Assembly: GCF_001984095.1 (NCBI RefSeq)
Contig: NZ_LYVQ01000019.1
Coordinates: 1-46,508, forward strand
Length of the DNA stretch: 46,508 nt
Direction: 5' to 3'
Source: Pelomonas sp. KK5
GTDB taxonomy: Bacteria; Pseudomonadota; Gammaproteobacteria; Burkholderiales; Burkholderiaceae_C
Shown here piece after piece: positions 41,778 through 46,508 of the stretch. Both the position numbers and the translations under genes were made by a program. Positions within the stretch are counted from its first letter, which is position 1; each line of letters begins with the position of its first letter. The notes below the pieces were generated by a model. That model was not told where the DNA came from and did not search any database. It saw only the letters and a program-made list of their open reading frames with translations.

Positions 41778-42680
41778 ATGGCAGACCTCACAGACAAGAT
41801 CATCGTCGTCGGCGCCGGGCTGATGGGCACCGGCATCGCCCACGCCTTCGCCAGTTCCGGCTTCCCGACCGTGCTGGTCGACACCAATGGCGAGGCGCTC
41901 GAAGGGTCCCGCCAGCAGATCGAGAAGATCCTGGACGACGGCGTCAAGCTCGGCAAGGTGCAGCCCGATGCGGCCGCTGCCGCCAAGGCTCGGCTGACGA
42001 TCTCCACCGATCTCGTGTCGGCGGCCGCCGGCGCCTCGCTGCTGGTGGAGACCGTCTCCGAGAAGCTGGACATCAAGAAGGCCGTGATCACCGCCGCCGC
42101 GCCGGTGCTGGCGGCCAACGCCGTCATCGCCACCAACACCTCGGCGCTGAGCGTCACCGAGATCGCTACCGCGGTGGCGGCGCCGGAGCGGGTCGTCGGC
42201 ATGCACTTCTTCAACCCGGTCCACAAGATGAAGCTGGTGGAGCTGGTGCGCGGCCTGGCCACTGACGACGAGACCGTCGCCCGGGCCCGCGACTGGTCGG
42301 ACGCCATCGGCAAGACCAGCATCGTCGTCAATGAATCGCCCGGTCTCACGACCAGCCGCATGTCCGCGCTGCTCGGCAACGAGGCGATGTGGATGCTGCA
42401 GGAAGGCACGGCCACCGCCGAGGACATCGACACCGCGCTGCGCCTGGGCTTCAACCATCCGATGGGCCCGCTGGAACTGGGTGACCTGACCGGCTGGGAC
42501 ACGCGCCTGTCGGTGCTGCGCTATCTGCATTCGACGCTGGGCGACAAGTTCCGCCCCTGCCCGCTGATCATCAAGATGGTGGCCGCCGGCCGCCTGGGGC
42601 GCAAGACCGGCCACGGCGTCTACAAGTACGAAGGCGGCCAGCGCGTGCCGGCCTCGGGCCTGAAGGCCGGCGCACTCTGA
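41778..42680 (+). CDS. 3-hydroxyacyl-CoA dehydrogenase
   Basis: 300 residues. The N-terminal NAD motif GAGLMGTGIA lies at 12-21, followed by ATNTSALSVTEI, the catalytic H143 in GMHFFNPVHKMKLVEL with partner E155, and the C-terminal helical domain with GFNHPMGPLELGDLTGWD (key part HPMGPLEL) and KTGHGVYKY. It oxidises L-3-hydroxyacyl-CoA to 3-oxoacyl-CoA with NAD; the soluble monofunctional form. It starts 36 bases after the FAH gene, and the thiolase starts 7 bases after its stop, so two beta-oxidation steps are adjacent. The crotonase at 16767 could supply the preceding hydration. Confidence 0.93.
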   Translation: MADLTDKIIVVGAGLMGTGIAHAFASSGFPTVLVDTNGEALEGSRQQIEKILDDGVKLGKVQPDAAAAAKARLTISTDLVSAAAGASLLVETVSEKLDIKKAVITAAAPVLAANAVIATNTSALSVTEIATAVAAPERVVGMHFFNPVHKMKLVELVRGLATDDETVARARDWSDAIGKTSIVVNESPGLTTSRMSALLGNEAMWMLQEGTATAEDIDTALRLGFNHPMGPLELGDLTGWDTRLSVLRYLHSTLGDKFRPCPLIIKMVAAGRLGRKTGHGVYKYEGGQRVPASGLKAGAL

Positions 42681-42687
42681 GGATCCC

Positions 42688-43854
42688 ATGGGCGTATACA
42701 TCATCGACGCCGTCCGCACGCCGGTCGGCAAGTTCCGCGGCAGCCTCGCCGGCGTGCGCGCCGATCATCTGGGCGCCCACGTCATCGCCGAACTGGTCAA
42801 GCGCGCAGGCGTGCCGGCCGATGCGGTCGATGACGTGATCTTCGGCTGCGTCACGCAGATCGGCGAGCAGTCGGCCAATATCGCGCGCACCTCGCTGCTC
42901 GGCGCCGGCTGGCCCGAGACCATCCCGGGTCTCACGATCGACCGCAAGTGCGGTTCCGGCGAAGCGGCCGTCCATGTGGCGGCGGGGCTGATCCAGGCGG
43001 GCGCGGCCCGCATCGTGGTTGCCGGTGGCGCTGAAAACATGAGCCGCGTGCCCATGGGCAGCAACCGCGACCTGCACGGCGAGGCCTTCGGCTGGATGGC
43101 CAGCGAGAAGTACGAGCTGACCGGTCAGGGCGAGGCCGCCGAGCGCCTGGTCGACAAATGGCAGCTGAGCCGAAGCGAACTGGACGCCTATGCGGTGGAG
43201 AGCCATCGCCGCGCCGCCGCCGCCGCAGCGGCGGGCTGGTTCCAGAAGGAGATCACGCCGGTGCCGGTGATGGCGCTGCGCGAGAAGGCGCTGGAAGGCG
43301 AGGCGCCGGTGTTCGCCGCCGACGAGACGATCCGCCCCGGCACCGCTGCCGAGAAGCTGGCCACGCTGAAGACCAGCTTCCGCGCCGACGGCCGCATCAC
43401 CGCCGGCAATGCCTCGCAGATTTCCGACGGCGCCGCGGCGCTGCTGCTGGCCTCCGCCGAGGCGGCCGCGGAACTCAAGCTGAAGCCACGGGCGCGAGTG
43501 CGCGCCTTCACGACTGTCGGCTCCGACCCCACGCTGATGCTGACCGGTCCCATCGCCGCCACCCGGCGCGTGCTGGCGCAGGCAGGCCTGAACATCGAGG
43601 ACATCGACCTGTTCGAGGTCAATGAAGCCTTCGCGCCGGTGCCGCTGGTGTGGATGCGCGAGCTGGGCGTGTCGCACGAGAAGCTGAACGTCAACGGCGG
43701 CGCGATCGCGCTGGGCCACCCGCTCGGCGCCAGCGGCGCGCGGATCATGGTCTCGATGCTGCACGAGATGGAGCGCCGCGGCGCCCGCTACGGCCTGCAG
43801 GCCATCTGCTGCGCCGGCGGCATGGGCACGGCGACGATCATCGAACGCCTCTGA
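42688..43854 (+). CDS. Acetyl-CoA acyltransferase (thiolase)
   Basis: 388 residues, usual degradative-thiolase length. Active-site residues are C88 in DRKCGSG (nucleophile), H344 in ALGHPLGASG and C375 in CCAGGMG (acid/base). It cleaves 3-oxoacyl-CoA with CoA to acetyl-CoA and a shortened acyl-CoA, following the dehydrogenase encoded 7 bases upstream. It differs from the Ltp-type protein at 26445-27635, which lacks the CGSG nucleophile motif. The segment NEAFAPVPLVWMRE is typical of beta-oxidation or acetoacetyl-CoA thiolases; substrate length is not readable. Confidence 0.93.
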   Translation: MGVYIIDAVRTPVGKFRGSLAGVRADHLGAHVIAELVKRAGVPADAVDDVIFGCVTQIGEQSANIARTSLLGAGWPETIPGLTIDRKCGSGEAAVHVAAGLIQAGAARIVVAGGAENMSRVPMGSNRDLHGEAFGWMASEKYELTGQGEAAERLVDKWQLSRSELDAYAVESHRRAAAAAAAGWFQKEITPVPVMALREKALEGEAPVFAADETIRPGTAAEKLATLKTSFRADGRITAGNASQISDGAAALLLASAEAAAELKLKPRARVRAFTTVGSDPTLMLTGPIAATRRVLAQAGLNIEDIDLFEVNEAFAPVPLVWMRELGVSHEKLNVNGGAIALGHPLGASGARIMVSMLHEMERRGARYGLQAICCAGGMGTATIIERL

Positions 43855-43868
43855 AGCCGGAGCCCGCG

Positions 43869-44408
43869 ATGCCGCGCCTGCCCCTCGTGCCGCTGAGCGA
43901 GTTCCCGCCGGGCTTGCGAGCGGCGACGGAGCGCGGGCGCAGCAGCGGCATGCTCAGCACCACGGTGCCGGTCCAGGTCTGGGCGCACCGGCCCGAGGTG
44001 GCCGCCGCATGGCTGCAGGCGCTGGAGCAGTTGCACGCGCACGGCCTGCTCGGCGCGCGGCTGCGGGAACTGGTGCGGCTCAAGATCGCCTCGATCACCA
44101 ACTGCCAGGCCTGCCGGCTGGCGCGCAAGAGCGACACGGTCACCGAGGCCGACCTGGCTGACCTTGGCGACATGGCCTGCCTCGCGCCCGACAGCGAGCG
44201 CTTCAGTCCTCCCGAGCGTGCGGCGCTGCGCTATGCGACTTTGTTCGCCGGCGACTACACGGCCATCGATGACACCGTCTACGACGAACTCACGCGCTGG
44301 TTCAGCGTGCCCGAGGTCGTCGAGCTGAATCTGTTCTGCGCGCTGATGCTGGCCGGCGGCCGCATGACCTACGTCCAACAGGCCTATGAGGAGGCAAGCA
44401 CGACATGA
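43869..44408 (+). CDS. Carboxymuconolactone decarboxylase / AhpD-like family protein
   Basis: 179 residues. The family core is LRELVRLKIASITNCQACRLARK with C79-x2-C82; in AhpD-type proteins CxxC is followed three residues on by His, whereas R86 stands here. The C-terminal half has SPPERAALRYATLFAGD and a helix LFCALMLAGGRMTYVQQ. Such proteins act as small thiol peroxidase partners or, in another branch, as carboxymuconolactone decarboxylases. The next gene is a glutathione peroxidase that overlaps by four bases (ATGA), which favours an oxidative-stress role for both. The long frame upstream overlaps the thiolase and is not used. Confidence 0.83.
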   Translation: MPRLPLVPLSEFPPGLRAATERGRSSGMLSTTVPVQVWAHRPEVAAAWLQALEQLHAHGLLGARLRELVRLKIASITNCQACRLARKSDTVTEADLADLGDMACLAPDSERFSPPERAALRYATLFAGDYTAIDDTVYDELTRWFSVPEVVELNLFCALMLAGGRMTYVQQAYEEASTT

Positions 44409-44956
44409 GCGAACCATCGCTGTACGACATCCCCCTGACCCGGATCGACGGCACGCCCGCGACGCTGGCGGCCTACAAGGGTCAGGTCTTGCTGGTCGTC
44501 AACGTCGCATCCAAATGCGGGCTGACACCGCAGTACACCGGGCTGGAGGCCCTGTACCAGCAGCAGCGCGAGCGCGGCCTGCAGGTGCTGGGCTTTCCCT
44601 GCAACGACTTCGCGGGCCAGGAGCCCGGCACCGAGGCCGAAATCCAGAGCTTCTGCGACGCCAGCTACGACGTGCACTTCCCGCTGTTCGCCAAGGTGCA
44701 GATCAACAGCGAGCCGCGCCATCCGCTGTACCAGGCGCTAATCGCCGCGCAGCCGCAGGCCCAGGGCTCCGGCGACGACAAGCTGCACAAGACGCTGGCC
44801 CAGCACGGCCTGCTGCCCAAGCGTGAGACCGACGTGACCTGGAATTTCGAGAAGTTCCTGGTCGGTCGCGATGGCCGGGTGCTCGCACGCTTTGCGCCGG
44901 ACGTGGCGGCCGAGCATCCCGCATTGCTGGCGGCCATCGAGCAGGCGCTGGGCTGA
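44405..44956 (+). CDS. Glutathione peroxidase family (thiol peroxidase)
   Basis: 183 residues, same length as E. coli BtuE. The peroxidatic C38 is in VASKCGLTPQY, with FPCNDFAGQEPG (C66 and Q72) and the TWNF-EKFLV tetrad segment with W146 and N147. It reduces H2O2 or organic hydroperoxides, probably with thioredoxin as donor as in bacterial Cys-type enzymes. The stop is 4 bases before the CoA-transferase. Placed in an oxygenase island, it may detoxify peroxides released by uncoupled Rieske turnover (inference). Confidence 0.9.
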   Translation: MSEPSLYDIPLTRIDGTPATLAAYKGQVLLVVNVASKCGLTPQYTGLEALYQQQRERGLQVLGFPCNDFAGQEPGTEAEIQSFCDASYDVHFPLFAKVQINSEPRHPLYQALIAAQPQAQGSGDDKLHKTLAQHGLLPKRETDVTWNFEKFLVGRDGRVLARFAPDVAAEHPALLAAIEQALG

Positions 44957-44960
44957 AGCG

Positions 44961-46508
44961 ATGAGCGATGACGCCGTCCTCGCCGGCCTGCGCGTCATCG
45001 AAGTGGCCAAGGACGTGGCCGGCTGGAGCGCGAGCCTGCATCTGTGCGAGGCCGGTGCCGAGGTGCTGAGCATCGACCCATCGCGGTACCGTTCGCCGCG
45101 ATTGAGTGAGGCGCAGTTCGAAGTGCTCGGGCGCGGCAAGCGGCGTCTCGCGCTGGACCTCGACACAGAGCCGGGGCGGGCGCAGTTGCATGAGTTGCTG
45201 GCCTCGGCCGATGTGCTGATCCACGACCTGCCGCCTTCAGCCGCCCAGCGAGCCGGGCTGGACGACGAGGCGCTTGCCGCCACCTTCCCCGCCCTGATCG
45301 TCTCGGCCATCGGCGCCTGGCCGCAGTCGCATGCCTGGGCGGACACGCCCGTGCGCGAGACGCTGGTACTGGCCGCGCTCGGCGGCCTGGACGAACAGCC
45401 CGGCCACCGGCCCGGCCCGATCTACATCCGCATGCCATTCGCCAACTGGATCGCCGGCTGGCTCAGCGCGATTGCGGTGATGTCACGGCTGATTGCGCGT
45501 AGGCGCGATGGCGGCCGAGGCGGCGCGGCGCACACCAGCCTGGCCCAGGCCGCGCTGGTGCCGATGACGATGCACTGGTCCCGCGCCGCGCGGCCGACAC
45601 CGGTGTTTGCCAAGGGCCTGGACAAGAGCACGCCGATCCCGCTGCATCGCTGCGCGGACGGCCGCTGGATCCATGTGCACTACTCGCCCGACAAGGCGCC
45701 CTGGATGGCCGAGGCGCTGGCTGCCATGGGCCCGGAAGCGGTGGCCGCCGCCAACGCGAAGTTCCCGCCCAGCCATGTCGCGCCGAACTTTGGTGCCAAC
45801 CGCGCGATCATCGCCACCCGCAATGCCGACGACTGGGCGCGGCACTTCTGGCAGCACGACGTGGCCGCCCAGGTCGCCGTGCCCTTCGGCGAGATCTATG
45901 CGGACGAGCAGGCGCGGCTGAACGGCTATGTGCTCGAGCGCGACGGACGCCGGCAGCCTGGCCTGGCCTATCACCTGGAGCGTGCGCCCGGACCGGCACA
46001 AGCCCAGGCGGGAACAGGCCGCGCCGGCCGGGCGCCGCTGAGCGGGCTGAAGGTGCTGGACCTGGGCGCCTATCTCGCCGGCCCCTTCGCCTGCATGCTG
46101 CTGGCCGATCTGGGCGCCGAGGTGATCAAGGTCGAACCGCCGTCCGGCGATGCGATGCGCCGGCTGGAGCGCATCTTCGCCGGCACCCAGCGGGGCAAGC
46201 GGGGGCTGGCGCTGAAGCTGGGCGATCCGGCCTCGGCCGCGGCGCTCGAATCGCTGGTGAAGTGGGCCGACGTGGTCCACCACAACATCCGCATGCCCGC
46301 CGCACGCAAGCTCGGTATCGCACCGGAGCAACTGGCCGCGCTGCATCCCGGCGTCATCTGCGGTCACATCAGTTCCTATGGCCCGCGGGGGCCGCGCGCC
46401 GACTGGCCCGGCTTCGACCAATTGATGCAGGCTGCCTGCGGCTGGGAGGTCGAGAACGGCGGGGCAGGGCAGCCGCCGATGTGGCTGCGCTTCGGCGTGG
46501 GCGACCAC
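44961..46508 (+). CDS. Fused type III CoA-transferase (CaiB/BaiF), 3' truncated by window
   Basis: At least 516 residues, still open at the right edge. There are two family III modules. The first (about 1-345) starts LAGLRVIEVAKDVAGW; the second starts near residue 358 with LSGLKVLDLGAYLAGPFACM, then LGAEVIKVEPPSGD, RGKRGLAL and HISSYGP. The catalytic aspartate of the second module would be D515 in FGVGDH, one codon before the edge. At the same place in the first module the sequence is FANWIAG, with N162 instead of Asp, so that module looks inactive. These enzymes move CoA between acids. It follows glutathione peroxidase by 4 bases. Confidence 0.88.
   Translation, partial: MSDDAVLAGLRVIEVAKDVAGWSASLHLCEAGAEVLSIDPSRYRSPRLSEAQFEVLGRGKRRLALDLDTEPGRAQLHELLASADVLIHDLPPSAAQRAGLDDEALAATFPALIVSAIGAWPQSHAWADTPVRETLVLAALGGLDEQPGHRPGPIYIRMPFANWIAGWLSAIAVMSRLIARRRDGGRGGAAHTSLAQAALVPMTMHWSRAARPTPVFAKGLDKSTPIPLHRCADGRWIHVHYSPDKAPWMAEALAAMGPEAVAAANAKFPPSHVAPNFGANRAIIATRNADDWARHFWQHDVAAQVAVPFGEIYADEQARLNGYVLERDGRRQPGLAYHLERAPGPAQAQAGTGRAGRAPLSGLKVLDLGAYLAGPFACMLLADLGAEVIKVEPPSGDAMRRLERIFAGTQRGKRGLALKLGDPASAAALESLVKWADVVHHNIRMPAARKLGIAPEQLAALHPGVICGHISSYGPRGPRADWPGFDQLMQAACGWEVENGGAGQPPMWLRFGVGDH

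Noticed and set aside
40722-42731. 669-residue minus-strand frame opposite FAH and 3-hydroxyacyl-CoA dehydrogenase
   Set aside because: Both plus-strand genes have complete catalytic motifs; the antisense frame has none.
45483-46508. Long minus-strand frame at the right edge
   Set aside because: It is antisense to the fused CoA-transferase, whose plus-strand frame is open through the edge and has family motifs.

Overview
The window is high-GC, almost gap-free bacterial DNA with strong Shine-Dalgarno sites, ATGA-type stop/start overlaps and families typical of Gram-negative bacteria: a TonB-dependent receptor, a DUF1302/DUF1329/YCF48/RND envelope set, AraC and TetR regulators, and a Rieske oxygenase. 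It fits a high-GC proteobacterium, most likely a betaproteobacterium of the Burkholderiales; that placement is inference from gene content. No rRNA, tRNA, insertion sequence, CRISPR array or phage gene was seen.

Nearly every gene belongs to a catabolic island. Positions 1-4566 hold the end of a TonB-dependent receptor, an MFS transporter, a stand-alone pantothenate synthetase homologue and an SDR. Positions 4577-8707 hold a SnoaL-like protein, a stand-alone molybdopterin oxidoreductase, a limonene-epoxide-hydrolase-like protein and an NmrA-like reductase. Positions 9062-18420 form a long plus-strand operon: DUF1302, DUF1329, YCF48-like and RND envelope proteins, then a two-module VOC protein, an enoyl-CoA hydratase and an SDR. 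Positions 18445-22912 hold an orphan LysR-type HTH protein, an AraC regulator, and a divergent fumarylacetoacetase-family (FAH) protein, alpha/beta hydrolase and metal amidohydrolase.

Positions 22995-29051 are a six-gene minus-strand operon, in transcription order: amidohydrolase_2, DUF35, Ltp-type thiolase, MFS, ferredoxin reductase, MDR reductase. Divergent from it, 29140-31931 encode an SDR, an FAH protein and an unassigned beta-rich protein, followed by a Rieske oxygenase alpha/beta pair (32039-34039) that has its own palindromic operator and a strong terminator. Positions 34075-39646 hold DUF2889, SDR, acyl-CoA synthetase, TetR, a non-canonical SDR and a VOC protein. Positions 39811-46508 are a second plus-strand operon: amidohydrolase_2, FAH, 3-hydroxyacyl-CoA dehydrogenase, thiolase, carboxymuconolactone-decarboxylase-like protein, glutathione peroxidase and a fused type III CoA-transferase that runs off the window.

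Taken together (inference), the locus imports a hydrophobic or aromatic/alicyclic compound across the outer membrane, attaches CoA (synthetase or CoA-transferase), oxidises it (Rieske oxygenase, molybdoenzyme, SDRs), opens rings or splits C-C bonds (FAH proteins, amidohydrolase_2, Ltp/DUF35), and finishes by beta-oxidation (hydratase, dehydrogenase, thiolase). The substrate cannot be read from the sequence, and no classical ring-cleavage dioxygenase is evident.
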